A stretch of 64,000 nucleotides of DNA from Streptomyces sp. I05A-00742 (GTDB lineage Bacteria > Actinomycetota > Actinomycetes > Streptomycetales > Streptomycetaceae): contig NZ_JABETO010000003.1 in the NCBI RefSeq assembly GCF_013055795.1, forward strand, positions 87,074 to 151,073. The letters run 5' to 3'. Below, in pieces: positions 8,475 through 18,355 of the stretch. How positions within the stretch are numbered: the first letter of the stretch is position 1; every line of letters begins with the position of its first letter. The notes below the pieces were generated by a model. It saw only the letters and a list, made by a program, of their open reading frames with translations. It was not told where the DNA came from and ran no database searches. A program made the position numbers and the translations under genes.

Positions 8475-9727
8475 GGCGCGCCCTGCTGGACGTCCGTCCG
8501 CTGCGGACGTCCCCGCCGTTCCGCAGGCTGTGGATCGGGCGGACCCTGTCCGGCTTCGGCGGCCAAATGACTCTCGTGGCTGTGATGTTCCAGGTGTGGC
8601 AAGAGACGCGGAGTACGGCCTGGACCGGCGCCGTGGGCCTGTCCCAGGCCGTTCCTGTGATCCTGCTGGGCCTCTTCGCCGGCTCCCTGGCCGACCGTGT
8701 GGACCGGCGGAAGCTCTACCTGTGCGCCACCTCCGGCCAATTCGTGTGCTCGCTGCTCCTGGCCGTGCAGGCCTTCGTCGGGCACGCCCCGATCGCGGTG
8801 GTCCTGGTGATCGTCGCCCTGGAGTCCTGCTTCGTCGCGGGCGGCGGCCCTGCGGCACGTACGTTCGTCCCGCGCCTCCTGCCCCCCGACCAGCTCGCCG
8901 CCGGGCTCGCCCTCAACCGGGTGTCCTTCCAGGGCGCCATGCTCGTGGGACCCGCGCTCGGCGGGCTGGCCCTGGGCACGACGGGCGTCGCCGGGTGCTA
9001 CCTCGTCGACGCGCTCACCTTCCTCGCCGCGCTCTGCGGTGCCTTCGGCCTGCCGCCCATGCTCCCCGGGGACGCGCCCGCACGGCCGGGGGCGCGGGGG
9101 GTGCTGGACGGTCTGGCCTTTCTGGCCCGCACCCCGGTGGTCCGCGGCGCGCTCCTGGTGGATCTGGCCGCGACCGTCCTGTCGATGCCACTGAGCCTGT
9201 TCCCCCTGATCAACGCCGAGCGGTTCGGCGACGACCCCCGTACGCTGGGGCTGTTCATGACGGCCTTGGCCGCCGGAGGCGTCACGGCGTCCCTCTTCTC
9301 GGGAACGTTCACCGGACTCCCGAGGCCGGGCCTCACCATGCTCGCCGGATCGGCCACCTGGGGAGCGGCGCTCGCCCTGTTCGGCCTGTCGGCCGAGCCA
9401 TGGCTCGGGCTGCTCTTCCTGACGGTCGCCGGCGCGGCCGACACCGTGTCCGTGGTGACGCGGAGCACCATCGTCCAATCGCACACGCCGAACGAACTGC
9501 TGGGCCGCGCCGGTTCGGTGGAACAGGTCATCGGCCAGGCCGGGCCCGACGTCGGCAATATGCGGGGCGGCCTCGTCGCCGATGCCACGTCAGGGGTGAC
9601 GTCCCTGGTCAGTGGTGGTCTGCTGTGCGTCGCCGCCGTCGCGGCCGTCGCCACGACCACACCGGGGCTGTGGAGGTCTCCCCGGCCGACGGCCGGCTCG
9701 TGCTCGGCGAAGGCGGCCGGGGCATGA
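8471..9727 (+). CDS. MFS transporter (EntS/MFS_3-like exporter)
   Basis: The 418-residue membrane protein has roughly 12 hydrophobic segments. The loop FAGSLADRVDRRKLYL between TM2 and TM3 is typical of the EntS-like MFS_3 group, which exports siderophores and macrolide-type drugs. The GTG start lies inside the marR stop (GTGA overlap), so translation is coupled and both genes belong to one transcript. The C-terminal 25 residues are polar and poorly conserved in appearance. Function as a drug or metabolite exporter controlled by the adjacent MarR is inference. Confidence 0.85.
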   Translation: MRRALLDVRPLRTSPPFRRLWIGRTLSGFGGQMTLVAVMFQVWQETRSTAWTGAVGLSQAVPVILLGLFAGSLADRVDRRKLYLCATSGQFVCSLLLAVQAFVGHAPIAVVLVIVALESCFVAGGGPAARTFVPRLLPPDQLAAGLALNRVSFQGAMLVGPALGGLALGTTGVAGCYLVDALTFLAALCGAFGLPPMLPGDAPARPGARGVLDGLAFLARTPVVRGALLVDLAATVLSMPLSLFPLINAERFGDDPRTLGLFMTALAAGGVTASLFSGTFTGLPRPGLTMLAGSATWGAALALFGLSAEPWLGLLFLTVAGAADTVSVVTRSTIVQSHTPNELLGRAGSVEQVIGQAGPDVGNMRGGLVADATSGVTSLVSGGLLCVAAVAAVATTTPGLWRSPRPTAGSCSAKAAGA

Positions 9728-9905
9728 GGCGGTCGACGCGGAAGGCGGGCCGGGCGTCGCGGCCGCGGTCCCAGGCGATCAGGTACGAGTGGCGGCTGAA
9801 GCAGACCACGCCGTGCGGCTCGGCCTCGCGGCGGGACGCGCCGCCCCGGGAGCAAGGTGCGGTCCGGACGCGGCCGGAGCGGCAGGAAGGGCACGCCCGA
9901 CGGCC

Positions 9906-9954
9906 TTGACGAACTCTGGCTAATGACATTAGCTTTTCGGCTATAAATATTAGC
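9906..9954 (+). promoter_or_regulatory. Tandem 15-bp dyads, candidate TetR operator
   Basis: GCTAATGACATTAGC (9919-9933) is a perfect palindrome around a central A. GCTATAAATATTAGC (9940-9954) is a near-copy with the same GCTA/TAGC ends. Their centres are 21 bp apart, two helical turns, so two dimers would bind the same face of DNA. A TTGACG -35-like box lies at 9906-9911. The array sits just upstream of the hydrolase-tetR operon and is the best candidate for autoregulation. Confidence 0.68.
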
Positions 9955-9972
9955 TGCTGCTTCGGAGACGCC

Positions 9973-10809
9973 ATGCCCGAGTACCTGACCGTCCCCGGCG
10001 GACGGATCGCCTACGAGACCGCCGGCGAGGGCCCGCTGATCGTCCTCGCCCACGGCATGGGCGACAACAGGGACGCGTACCGCGGCCTGGCGGACCGGCT
10101 CGTGGCGGCCGGTTTCCGGGTCGTCCGTACGGATCTGCGGGGGCACGGCGGGTCGGACACCGGCTGGACGTCCTGGTCCCGTACCGACGTGGCGGGCGAT
10201 CTGCTGGCCCTGGTGCGGCACTTGGGCGGGCCGGCCGTCGTCGTGGGGCACTCGTTCGCGGGAGGGGCCGCCGTGATCGCGGCGGCGGAGGAGCCCGGGC
10301 TCGTCAACGCCGTCGTCGGGATCTGCCCGTTCACCCGGGCGCAGAAGATCGACGCGGGCGCCCTGTTCTCCAACTCCCGCTACCGCAAGGGCCTGGCGCT
10401 GCTCCTGGGCGCCGGGCTCCTGCGCAGCGTCGGGCTGTGGAAGCGCTACCTCCACCACGCGTACCCCGGCGCGAGGCCCGCCGGGTTCGCCGCCCACGTC
10501 GCCGCCGTGGAGGCCGACCTGCGCAGGCCGGGCCGGATGGCCGTCGTCGGGAGGATGGGTATGTCGGCGCCGACCGACGCGGGCGCGCGGCTCGCCGCCG
10601 TCCGGTGCCGGGTGCTGATCGTGCAGGGCACGCTCGACCCGGACTGGGCCGACCCCCGGGCCGAGGGCGAGGGCATCGTGGCGGAACTGCCCGACGGGAT
10701 CGGGCGGTTGGAGATGGTCGAGGGCGCGGGTCACTACCCGCACGTCCAGTACCCCGAGCGCGTCGCCGGGGCCGTGCTGGCCTTCCTCGGGGAGGCCGCC
10801 CGTGCCTAG
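9973..10809 (+). CDS. Alpha/beta hydrolase
   Basis: The 278-residue enzyme has the alpha/beta hydrolase triad layout: oxyanion loop VLAHGMGDN (25-33), nucleophile elbow GHSFAGG with S94, an acidic residue in QGTLDPDW, and the His in GAGHYPH near the C-terminus. Esterase, lactonase or epoxide hydrolase activity cannot be distinguished. The tetR gene begins 8 bp before this gene ends, so the two are cotranscribed. The tandem dyads upstream suggest that the regulator controls expression of the hydrolase. Confidence 0.86.
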   Translation: MPEYLTVPGGRIAYETAGEGPLIVLAHGMGDNRDAYRGLADRLVAAGFRVVRTDLRGHGGSDTGWTSWSRTDVAGDLLALVRHLGGPAVVVGHSFAGGAAVIAAAEEPGLVNAVVGICPFTRAQKIDAGALFSNSRYRKGLALLLGAGLLRSVGLWKRYLHHAYPGARPAGFAAHVAAVEADLRRPGRMAVVGRMGMSAPTDAGARLAAVRCRVLIVQGTLDPDWADPRAEGEGIVAELPDGIGRLEMVEGAGHYPHVQYPERVAGAVLAFLGEAARA

Positions 10810-11356
10810 GGCCGCGCTGTCCCCGGACGCCGTCGTCGACATCGCGCTGCGGCTCGTCGACGAGGACTCCCCCACCGCCCTCACTCTGTCCGCCGTGGCC
10901 GGCCGGGCCGGGGTCGCCACCCCGTCGCTCTACAAGCACGTGCGCAACCTCGCCGAGCTCCGCGACCTGATGTCCGCCCGGATCATGAACGACATCGCCG
11001 ACCGCGTCGGCCGGGCCGTCCTCGGCCGCTCCGCGGACGAGGCGATCCGCGCCCTCATGCTCGCCTGGCGCGCCTACGCCCAGGACCACCCCCACCGCTA
11101 CGCCGTGCTCGTCCACCGCCCCGCCCCCCGGACGGCTGCCGCCGGACAGCGGCTCCTCGACATCGTGTCCGCCACGCTCCGCGCCTACGGCATGGAGGAC
11201 TCCGCGGCCGTCCACGCGACCCGCTGCCTCCGCGCGGCCCTCCACGGCTTCGCCGTGCTGGAGGCGGAGGGGGCCTTCGGGCTTCCGGAGAAGCTGGAGG
11301 AGAGCTACGAGCTGCTGATCCACATGGTCATCGCCGGTCTGCGGAGCCCTCGTTGA
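10802..11356 (+). CDS. TetR/AcrR family transcriptional regulator
   Basis: The 184-residue protein carries an N-terminal TetR helix-turn-helix (ALTLSAVAGRAGVATPSLYK at about 26-45). Its C-terminal ligand domain contains RCLRAALHGFAVLEAEGAFG, characteristic of the WHG-type TetR_C group. The GTG start overlaps the hydrolase stop region by 8 bp, giving translational coupling. Autoregulation through the paired 15-bp dyads 850 bp upstream is probable; the inducing ligand may be a substrate or product of the hydrolase. Confidence 0.86.
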   Translation: MPRAALSPDAVVDIALRLVDEDSPTALTLSAVAGRAGVATPSLYKHVRNLAELRDLMSARIMNDIADRVGRAVLGRSADEAIRALMLAWRAYAQDHPHRYAVLVHRPAPRTAAAGQRLLDIVSATLRAYGMEDSAAVHATRCLRAALHGFAVLEAEGAFGLPEKLEESYELLIHMVIAGLRSPR

Positions 11357-11383
11357 GCACTCTCGCCTCGTTGAGCGCTCCGC

Positions 11384-12484
11384 CTACGCCTCCCGGATCG
11401 CGTTCACCAGTCCGGTGACCAGCCGCGCCCGCTCCTCCATGGCGTCGATCAGCACGTACTCGTGGTCGGCGTGGGCCCCTCCCCCGACCGCCCCGAGGCC
11501 GTCCAGGGTCGGGACGCCCAGTGCGGCGGTGAAGTTGCCGTCGCTGCCGCCGCCGACCTCCGTGCCGTCGAGGCCGGGGAGCAACTGCCGGGCCAGGGCG
11601 AAGAGCTCGGCCGATGCCGACTCGGGCATCGGCGGACGGCCGACAGCCCCCTGGACCGTGATCAGCGCACCCTCGACGTGGGGGGTGAGGGCGGCGAAGG
11701 CGGATTCGACGCGTTCCTTCTCGTCGGCCGTCCCGACGCGGACGTCGACGACGACGGTCGCCTCCGCGGGGACGACGTTGTCGAGGGTTCCGGCGGAGGC
11801 GACGGTCGGGGTGACGGTGGTGCCGGACTCGGGGCGGTCGAGTGCGGCGATGTGCAGGACTTGGTGGGCGGCTTCGACGAGGGCGTTGACGCCGGCCGCC
11901 GGTTCGAGGCCGGCGTGCGAGGCCCGGCCGGTGATGGAGACCCGGAAGGTGCCGCAGCCCTTGCGGCCGGTCTTCAGGGCTCCGCCCTCGGCGGCGCCTT
12001 CGAGGACGAGGACGGCGCCGCAGGCGAGGGCGCGTTCCTCGATGAGGGCGCGGGAGGAGCGGGAGCCGACCTCTTCGTCGGCGGTCACCAGGATCTCGAC
12101 GCCCGACAGGTCGTCGAGTGCCGCCAGGCCGTGGACGGCCTGGACCAGGCCGCCCAGCATGTCGAAGACTCCGGGGCCGGTGGCGTGCCCGCCCTCGACA
12201 GTGAACGGACGGCGGGCGAGGGTGCCGAGCGGGAACACCGTGTCGTGGTGGCCGAGGATCAGCACGCGGGGAGTGCCGCCGCCCGACCAGTGGACGTGCG
12301 GCCCGGCGTCGCTGTCGACGAGGACGGCCCGGCCGCCGAGGCGGCTCCCGATCACGGCGGCGACGGTCCTGGCCGATGCCGTCAGGGCGTCGACGTCGCG
12401 CGAGGGGGACTCGACGTCGACCAGCGTTCTGAGGTCGTCGAGCATCGCGTCGACGTTCACGGGGGCGGCCTTGCGCATCGTCAT
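11384..12484 (-). CDS. M20 family metallopeptidase (carboxypeptidase G2-like)
   Basis: The 366-residue enzyme has the M20 zinc ligands and catalytic residues in order: H79-x-D81 in GHHDTV, the bridging D108 in GPGVFDMLGG, E137-E138 in TADEEVGS, an acidic residue in VLVLEGAAEGG, and the final His in GGGAHADHEYV. The dimerisation insert (about 175-285) is present. Relatives remove glutamate or other amino acids from folates and peptides. It is soluble with no signal peptide. The gene stands alone, convergent with tetR and separate from the meaB operon. Confidence 0.88.
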   Translation of the reverse strand: MTMRKAAPVNVDAMLDDLRTLVDVESPSRDVDALTASARTVAAVIGSRLGGRAVLVDSDAGPHVHWSGGGTPRVLILGHHDTVFPLGTLARRPFTVEGGHATGPGVFDMLGGLVQAVHGLAALDDLSGVEILVTADEEVGSRSSRALIEERALACGAVLVLEGAAEGGALKTGRKGCGTFRVSITGRASHAGLEPAAGVNALVEAAHQVLHIAALDRPESGTTVTPTVASAGTLDNVVPAEATVVVDVRVGTADEKERVESAFAALTPHVEGALITVQGAVGRPPMPESASAELFALARQLLPGLDGTEVGGGSDGNFTAALGVPTLDGLGAVGGGAHADHEYVLIDAMEERARLVTGLVNAIREA

Positions 12485-12526
12485 TCCGCCAGGGTAATCG
12501 GCACTCCCCCGCGGCCGGGCCCGCGC

Positions 12527-13513
12527 TCACCGCCCCCGGAACGTCCCCAGGATCCGCTCCGCCGCCAGCGTCGCCGTCAATGTGCCGTCGCGCAGGGCCC
12601 GTTCGACGTTCGGGGTCACCGCACGGACTCCCTCGTGGGCCCGCAGTTCGCCCAGGAGCTGGTCGCGGACCATGGACCAGGCCCACTCGACCTGCTGGTC
12701 GCTGCGCCGCCGGGCGAGTTCGCCGGTGGCGTCGAGGACCTTGCGGTGCTGCTCCAGCCGCTCCCAGAGGACGTCCAGGCCGGTGTTCTCGCGGGCGCTG
12801 CACGTCAGTACCGGCGGGTTCCAGGCGGCGTCCGGGGACCGGAGGAGGCGGAGGGCGCCGGCGAGTTCGCGGGCGGCGGACTTGGCGTCGCGTTCGTGGG
12901 GGCCGTCGGCCTTGTTGACGGCGACGAGGTCGGCGAGTTCGAGGACGCCCTTCTTGATGCCCTGGAGCTGGTCGCCGGTGCGGGCGAGGGTGAGCATCAG
13001 GAAGGTGTCGACCATGCCGGCGACGGCGGTCTCGGACTGGCCGACGCCGACGGTCTCCACGAGCACCACGTCGTAACCTGCGGCCTCCATCACCACGATG
13101 GTCTCGCGGGTCGCCCTGGCGACGCCGCCGAGCGTGCCGGCCGTGGGCGAGGGCCGGACGAAGGCGGCGGGATCGACGGCCAGGCGTTCCATGCGCGTCT
13201 TGTCGCCGAGGATGCTGCCGCCCGTGCGGGTGGAGGACGGGTCGACGGCGAGCACGGCGACCCGGTGGCCGAGGCCGGTGAGCATGGTGCCGAGGGCGTC
13301 GATGAAGGTGGACTTGCCGACGCCGGGGACGCCCGTGACGCCGATCCGCCGGCCTGCGCCCGCGTGCGGCAGCAGCTGGACCAGCATCCGCTGGGCGAGG
13401 TCCCGGTGGTCGGCGCGGGTGGACTCGACGAGGGTGATGGCGCGGGCGACCGCGGCCCGCTTCCCGTCGAGCACGCCCTTGACGACGGCGTCCAGGTCGA
13501 TCGCGCGCGCCAT
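12527..13513 (-). CDS. meaB: Methylmalonyl-CoA mutase-associated GTPase MeaB
   Basis: The 328-residue G3E-family GTPase has the P-loop GVPGVGKS at 61-68, a Walker B region in [13 protein letters not shown] and the base-recognition NKAD motif. MeaB chaperones adenosylcobalamin loading and protects methylmalonyl-CoA mutase from inactivation. It lies 13 bp downstream of mutB in the same direction, completing a mutA-mutB-meaB operon, a common actinobacterial arrangement. Length matches the family. Confidence 0.95.
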   Translation of the reverse strand: MARAIDLDAVVKGVLDGKRAAVARAITLVESTRADHRDLAQRMLVQLLPHAGAGRRIGVTGVPGVGKSTFIDALGTMLTGLGHRVAVLAVDPSSTRTGGSILGDKTRMERLAVDPAAFVRPSPTAGTLGGVARATRETIVVMEAAGYDVVLVETVGVGQSETAVAGMVDTFLMLTLARTGDQLQGIKKGVLELADLVAVNKADGPHERDAKSAARELAGALRLLRSPDAAWNPPVLTCSARENTGLDVLWERLEQHRKVLDATGELARRRSDQQVEWAWSMVRDQLLGELRAHEGVRAVTPNVERALRDGTLTATLAAERILGTFRGR

Positions 13514-13526
13514 CAGCGGACCCGGC

Positions 13527-15719
13527 TCACAGCTCGTGGCCGAGGACCCCGGCGAGGGTCTTCAGCAGGTCGCGGGCGGCGTCGGGGATCACCGTGCCGG
13601 GCGGGAAGACGGCGGTGGCGCCCATCTCCAGCAGCGTCGGGACGTCCTGGGGCGGGATCACTCCGCCGACGACGATCATGATGTCCTCCCGTCCCTCCTC
13701 GGCCAGTTGCTCGCGCAGCGCGGGCACGAGCGTGAGGTGGCCGGCGGCCAGCGAGGAGACGCCGACGACGTGCACGTCGGCCTCCACCGCCTGCCGGGCG
13801 ACCTCGGCGGGGGTCTGGAAGAGCGGGCCGACGTCCACGTCGAAGCCCAGGTCGGCGAAGGCGGTCGCGATCACCTTCTGGCCGCGGTCGTGCCCGTCCT
13901 GGCCCATCTTGGCGACCAGGATGCGGGGGCGACGGCCCTCCTCCCGCTCGAACGCCTCGACCAGCGCGCGGGTGCGCTCCACGCCGGACGACGATCCGGC
14001 CTCCTGCCTGTACACACCGGAAATGGTACGGATGCGGCCGGCGTGCCGTCCGTACACCTTCTCCAGGGCGTCCGAGATCTCCCCGACGGTGGCCTTGGCT
14101 CGGGCGGCGTTCACCGCCAGCTCCAGCAGGTTGCCGTCGCCGCCGGCGGCCCGGGTGAGCGCGTCCAGCGCGTCCTGGCAGGCGGTCTCGTCGCGTTCGG
14201 CGCGCAGCCGTCGCAGCTTCTCGATCTGCTGGGTGCGGACGGAGGAGTTGTCGACCTTGAGGACCTCGATCTGCTCGTCGCTGTCCACCCGGTACTTGTT
14301 GACGCCGATGACCGGCTGCCGGCCCGAGTCGATACGGGCCTGCGTGCGGGCCGCGGCCTCCTCGACGCGGAGCTTGGGGATGCCCGCGTCGATGGCCTTG
14401 GCCATGCCGCCGGCCGCCTCGACCTCCTCGATGTGCCGCCAGGCGCGCCGGGCGAGGTCGTGGGTGAGCCGCTCGACGTACGCGCTGCCGCCCCACGGGT
14501 CGATCACCCGGCAGGTGCCCGACTCCTGCTGGAGCAGCAGCTGGGTGTTGCGGGCGATGCGGGCGGAGAAGTCCGTCGGCAGGGCGAGGGCCTCGTCGAG
14601 GGCGTTGGTGTGCAGCGACTGGGTGTGGCCCTGGGTGGCGGCCATGGCCTCGACGCAGGTGCGCGTGACGTTGTTGAAGACGTCCTGCGCGGTCAGCGAC
14701 CAGCCGGAGGTCTGCGAATGGGTGCGCAGCGACAGCGACTTGGGGCTCTTCGGGTCGAACTGCTTGACCAGCCGGGCCCACAGCAGGCGGGCCGCCCGCA
14801 TCTTGGCGATCTCCATGAAGAAGTTCATGCCGATCGCCCAGAAGAACGAGAGCCGGGGCGCGAACGCGTCGACGTCCAGCCCCGCACCGAGCCCGGCCCG
14901 CAGGTATTCGACGCCGTCGGCGAGGGTGTAGGCGAGCTCCAGGTCGGCGGTGGCGCCGGCCTCCTGGATGTGGTAGCCGGAGATGGAGATGGAGTTGTAG
15001 CGCGGCATCCGCTGCGACGTGTACGCGAAGATGTCGGAGATGATCCGCATCGAGGGCGTCGGCGGATAGATGTAGGTGTTGCGGACCATGAACTCCTTGA
15101 GGATGTCGTTCTGGATGGTCCCGGCCAGCTTCTCGGGCGGTACGCCCTGTTCCTCGGCGGCGACGATGTAGAGCGCGAGGACGGGCAGCACGGCGCCGTT
15201 CATCGTCATCGACACGCTCATCCGGTCCAGCGGGATGCCGTCGAAGAGCTGCCGCATGTCGTAGATCGAGTCGATGGCGACGCCCGCCATGCCGACGTCG
15301 CCGGTGACGCGCGGGTGGTCGCTGTCGTAGCCGCGGTGGGTGGGCAGGTCGAAGGCGACGGAGAGGCCCTTCTGGCCGGCCGCGAGGTTGCGGCGGTAGA
15401 AGGCGTTGGACTCCTCGGCGGTGGAGAAGCCGGCGTACTGCCGGATGGTCCACGGCTGGTTGACGTACATCGTCGGGTAGGGGCCGCGCAGATAGGGCGC
15501 GATGCCGGGGTACGTCCCGAGGAAGTCCAGGCCGTGCAGGTCCTCGGCGGTGTACAGGGGTTTGACGCCGATCCCTTCCGGGGTCTCCCACAGCAGGTCG
15601 TCGGCGCTCCGGCCGGTGTTCTCCTTCAGGGCCGCCCGCCACTGCCCGGCGTCGGCGGAGAGCGGCGTCCGCGGGTCCGCCGGTCCCAGGTCGATGTCGG
15701 AGAAGTCGGGGATGCGCAT
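13527..15719 (-). CDS. mutB: Methylmalonyl-CoA mutase large (catalytic) subunit
   Basis: The 730-residue protein interconverts succinyl-CoA and (R)-methylmalonyl-CoA using adenosylcobalamin, supplying methylmalonyl units for polyketides or consuming propionate. The N-terminal TIM barrel contains the substrate-binding blocks GYHIQEAGA and [11 protein letters not shown]. The C-terminal cobalamin domain has the DxHxxG motif, with the cobalt-ligating H610 in QDGHDRG, plus GVSSLAAGH and [10 protein letters not shown]. The start ATG overlaps the mutA stop (TGATG), so translation is coupled. Confidence 0.96.
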   Translation of the reverse strand: MRIPDFSDIDLGPADPRTPLSADAGQWRAALKENTGRSADDLLWETPEGIGVKPLYTAEDLHGLDFLGTYPGIAPYLRGPYPTMYVNQPWTIRQYAGFSTAEESNAFYRRNLAAGQKGLSVAFDLPTHRGYDSDHPRVTGDVGMAGVAIDSIYDMRQLFDGIPLDRMSVSMTMNGAVLPVLALYIVAAEEQGVPPEKLAGTIQNDILKEFMVRNTYIYPPTPSMRIISDIFAYTSQRMPRYNSISISGYHIQEAGATADLELAYTLADGVEYLRAGLGAGLDVDAFAPRLSFFWAIGMNFFMEIAKMRAARLLWARLVKQFDPKSPKSLSLRTHSQTSGWSLTAQDVFNNVTRTCVEAMAATQGHTQSLHTNALDEALALPTDFSARIARNTQLLLQQESGTCRVIDPWGGSAYVERLTHDLARRAWRHIEEVEAAGGMAKAIDAGIPKLRVEEAAARTQARIDSGRQPVIGVNKYRVDSDEQIEVLKVDNSSVRTQQIEKLRRLRAERDETACQDALDALTRAAGGDGNLLELAVNAARAKATVGEISDALEKVYGRHAGRIRTISGVYRQEAGSSSGVERTRALVEAFEREEGRRPRILVAKMGQDGHDRGQKVIATAFADLGFDVDVGPLFQTPAEVARQAVEADVHVVGVSSLAAGHLTLVPALREQLAEEGREDIMIVVGGVIPPQDVPTLLEMGATAVFPPGTVIPDAARDLLKTLAGVLGHEL

Positions 15720-17596
15720 CACGCCACTCCCAGCTGGTCGAGGACGGAGGAGAGGAGGGCGACCGCGTCGTCGCCCGCGGCCACGAAGGCGTCGACCCCC
15801 GCCCGCCGCCAGTCGTCCCGCCGGTCCCCCGGGCGGCCCGCGAGGAACACCCGCCGCGCACCGGCGGACTTGAGGGCGGCGGCGACGGCCCCGGCCTGCT
15901 CGGCGTAGACCGCGTCGCTGGAGCAGAGGCAGGCGACGGCCGCGCCGCTGCGGCGGAACGCCTCGGCGGCATCGGACGCGTCGACGGTGACCGGGTCGTG
16001 GACGGGTTCGATGCCGCCCGCCCGGAAGAGGTTGGCCGCGAACCCGGCCCGCGCGGTGTGGGCGGCGGCGGGGCCGAGGGCGGCGAGGAAGACGCGGGGG
16101 CGGGTGCCGGTGGTGGCCGCGTGGGCGTCGGAGCGGGCGCGCAGCGCCTCGAACGCCTCGTCGCGGCGGACGCGCGGGAGGCCGCCGGCGGGCGGGACGG
16201 GCGCGGGGTCCCGTTCCACGGGCTGCTCGGCGAGGTTCGGGAACTCGCTGACGCCGGTGATGGGTTCGCGCCGGGTGGCGAGGCGCCGGGACCGGGTCTC
16301 CCAGGTGACGGCGAGGCGTTCGGCGATCAGGCCGGAGCGCAGCGCGGCCTCCTGGCCGCCAGCCCGTTCGATCTCCTGGAACCAGGCCCAGGCCGCGTGG
16401 GCGAGCTCGTCGGTGAGCCGCTCGACGTACCAGGAGCCGCCCGCCGGGTCGATGACCCGGGCGAGGTGCGACTCCTCCAGCAGGATCGACGAGGTGTTGC
16501 GGGCGATCCGGCGGGCGAAGCCGTCCGGCAGGCCGATGGCGCTGTCGAACGGCAGGACGGTGACGGCGTCCGCGCCGCCGACGCCCGCGCCGAGGCAGGC
16601 GACGGTGGTGCGCAGCATGTTCACCCAGGGGTCGCGACGGGTCATCATCACCGGTGAGGTGACGGCGTGCTGGCGCTGGGCCCGGGCGGCCGGGGACGCG
16701 CCGCTGACCTCGGTGACGCGGGCCCACAGGCGGCGGGCGGCGCGCAGGGTGGCGATGGTGAGGAACTGGTCGGCGGTGGCCGCCAGGCGGAACTCCAGCT
16801 GGCCGCAGGCCGCGTCGATGTCCAGTCCCGCGGCGGTGAGGGCGCGGAGGTAGGCGACGCCGGTGGCGAGGGAGCAGCCGAGTTCCTGGGCGGCGGACGC
16901 GCCCGCCTCGTGGTGAGGCAGGGCGTCGACGACGAGGGCGCGCAGGCCGGGGAAGTCACGGGCGCAGCGGACCGCCAGGTCGGTGCCGGGGTCGGCGGGG
17001 GCGGTGCCGGTGCGGGCCAGGGTGCCCAGGGGGTCGGCGCCGAGGTTGCCGGGCGACAGGGGTGCCGTGCCGGGCCGGACGCCGCGCTCCTCGTACACGC
17101 GCAGCAGGGCCCGGCCGGCGGCCTCGGACTCGGGTCCCGCGTGGAGGACGACGGGGGCGAGGTCGAGGTAGACGCCGTCCAGGGCGGTGCCGAGTCCGTC
17201 GGCCGGGATGCCGGAGGGGCCGACGGTGAGCCAGAGGGAGGTGACGCCGTTCTCCAGGTCGGCCAGGACGGCCTCGTTGGCGCGGCGGGGGTCGGGGTCG
17301 GCGTACGCCTGGCGTACGTCCCAGCCGGTGACCGCGGTTCCCTCGGGCCGGCCGCCGCGGACGAACGGCGGGAAGCCGGGCAGGCCGGGATCCGTTGTGG
17401 TGTCGTCGGACGTGTAGAGGGGGCGGGTGCGCAGCCCGTCCTGGAGGGCGGTGGCGAGCGCGTCCTCCGCCGCCGTCCCGGCGGCTTCCGTACCCGTCTT
17501 GCGCAGTACGCCCTCGACGAGGCGCTGCCACTGCTCGCGGGTCGCGTCCGGGAATTCGGCGGCCAGGGAGAAGCCTTCTTCGGGCAGGACCGTCAT
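15719..17596 (-). CDS. mutA: Methylmalonyl-CoA mutase small subunit
   Basis: The 625-residue partner of MutB is homologous over its whole length. It lacks the DxHxxG cobalamin motif; the equivalent region reads [15 protein letters not shown], as expected of the non-catalytic beta subunit. ATG 17596 is chosen because it gives the family-typical length and sits 7 nt after a good -10 sequence with no ribosome binding site. The frame itself stays open upstream to 17806. It is the first gene of the mutA-mutB-meaB operon. Confidence 0.94.
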   Translation of the reverse strand: MTVLPEEGFSLAAEFPDATREQWQRLVEGVLRKTGTEAAGTAAEDALATALQDGLRTRPLYTSDDTTTDPGLPGFPPFVRGGRPEGTAVTGWDVRQAYADPDPRRANEAVLADLENGVTSLWLTVGPSGIPADGLGTALDGVYLDLAPVVLHAGPESEAAGRALLRVYEERGVRPGTAPLSPGNLGADPLGTLARTGTAPADPGTDLAVRCARDFPGLRALVVDALPHHEAGASAAQELGCSLATGVAYLRALTAAGLDIDAACGQLEFRLAATADQFLTIATLRAARRLWARVTEVSGASPAARAQRQHAVTSPVMMTRRDPWVNMLRTTVACLGAGVGGADAVTVLPFDSAIGLPDGFARRIARNTSSILLEESHLARVIDPAGGSWYVERLTDELAHAAWAWFQEIERAGGQEAALRSGLIAERLAVTWETRSRRLATRREPITGVSEFPNLAEQPVERDPAPVPPAGGLPRVRRDEAFEALRARSDAHAATTGTRPRVFLAALGPAAAHTARAGFAANLFRAGGIEPVHDPVTVDASDAAEAFRRSGAAVACLCSSDAVYAEQAGAVAAALKSAGARRVFLAGRPGDRRDDWRRAGVDAFVAAGDDAVALLSSVLDQLGVA

Positions 17597-17603
17597 GGGG
17601 GGA

Positions 17604-17609
17604 AGGCTA
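17604..17609 (-). promoter_or_regulatory. Leaderless -10 box of the mutAB-meaB operon
   Basis: On the minus strand TAGCCT is followed by seven bases (TCCCCCC) and then the mutA ATG. Spacing of about 7 nt between a TANNNT box and the start codon, with no purine-rich ribosome binding site, is the pattern of leaderless Streptomyces transcripts. No convincing -35 was found. Confidence 0.5.
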
Positions 17610-17905
17610 GGGGGTCGGGCGCGCCCGGCAGCAGAGGATGCGGCTGTGACCTTGGCCTCTTCGCGGCATATGGGTGCCGGGCGGCCTCCGGTCGTACGCG
17701 GGCGCGTGGGGACGGAAGCGGAGGGGCGGTAACCAGCGGGTTCCGTGGGCAGGATGGGGCCGGAGTGACCAGTGATCACTCCATACGGTTCAATGAGTGT
17801 GGACATGTCAGTCGGGGGACGGCTTGTTCCGCTTGTGTCGTGCCTGTTCGTGAAAGCGACGTCAAGGCGTCAGCCGTCGCCCCTTTCCGAACAAGGAGAA
17901 GCACC
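17610..17905. other. Divergent intergenic region, mutA / I36 inhibitor gene
   Basis: There is no gene here. It must hold the promoters of the mutAB operon and of the inhibitor gene. The only symmetry seen is AGTGATCACT (17771-17780), a 10-bp palindrome about 125 bp ahead of the inhibitor ATG. AAGGAGA (17893-17899) is the inhibitor gene's ribosome binding site. Confidence 0.4.
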
Positions 17906-18268
17906 ATGCGTCGCAGTGTTCTCAAGGCCCGGATAACCCGCTCCGCGGGCGTCGCCCTCGCGGCCGGCGTCATCGGCATGGGCGTCATGACGACCCCCGC
18001 CCAGGCCGCGGCCGGCAGTTGTTACCGGGACTCCATCTGCGTCTGGTCGAAGGAGAACTTCAAGGGCCGGTACGGCCGCGTCGAGGCGCAGGCCCGCCAC
18101 TGCACCAGCAGCCGCTCGGTGGGCGCCCGTTCGATCAACAACAACACCCGGTTCATGCTGAACATGTACTCCAAGACCAACTGCAAGGGCCGGGTCTTCT
18201 CGCTCAACTGGGGCACGAAGATGAAGGACGGCTTCCCCTTCCCCGTCAAGAGCTTCAAGACCATGTGA
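17906..18268 (+). CDS. Secreted peptidase inhibitor family I36 / crystallin-fold protein
   Basis: The 120-residue preprotein has a signal peptide (twin basic start, hydrophobic core, TPAQAAA cleavage site near residue 35). The mature part (about 84 residues) reads SCYRDSICVWSKENFKGRYG and later MYSKTNCKGRVFSL. This is the Cys/aromatic pattern of small Streptomyces I36 metalloprotease inhibitors and beta/gamma-crystallin-like proteins. Four cysteines could form two disulfides. Inhibition of extracellular metalloproteases is the known role of the family. AAGGAGA precedes the ATG. Confidence 0.82.
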   Translation: MRRSVLKARITRSAGVALAAGVIGMGVMTTPAQAAAGSCYRDSICVWSKENFKGRYGRVEAQARHCTSSRSVGARSINNNTRFMLNMYSKTNCKGRVFSLNWGTKMKDGFPFPVKSFKTM

Positions 18269-18355
18269 CGACGTGACACCCCTTCATGGGCTGCCGGCCC
18301 CCACGCGGTAGCCCCGTCACGGACCCCCGCGGTCCCGTCCGGCGCGGCCCTCCCG

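Noticed and set aside
11462..15908. Very long open frames (700-930 residues) opposite the M20 peptidase, meaB and mutAB genes
   Set aside because: They are antisense to well-supported genes and rich in Gly, Arg, Asp and Val as expected from GC-biased shadow frames. They have no recognisable domain or proper start context.
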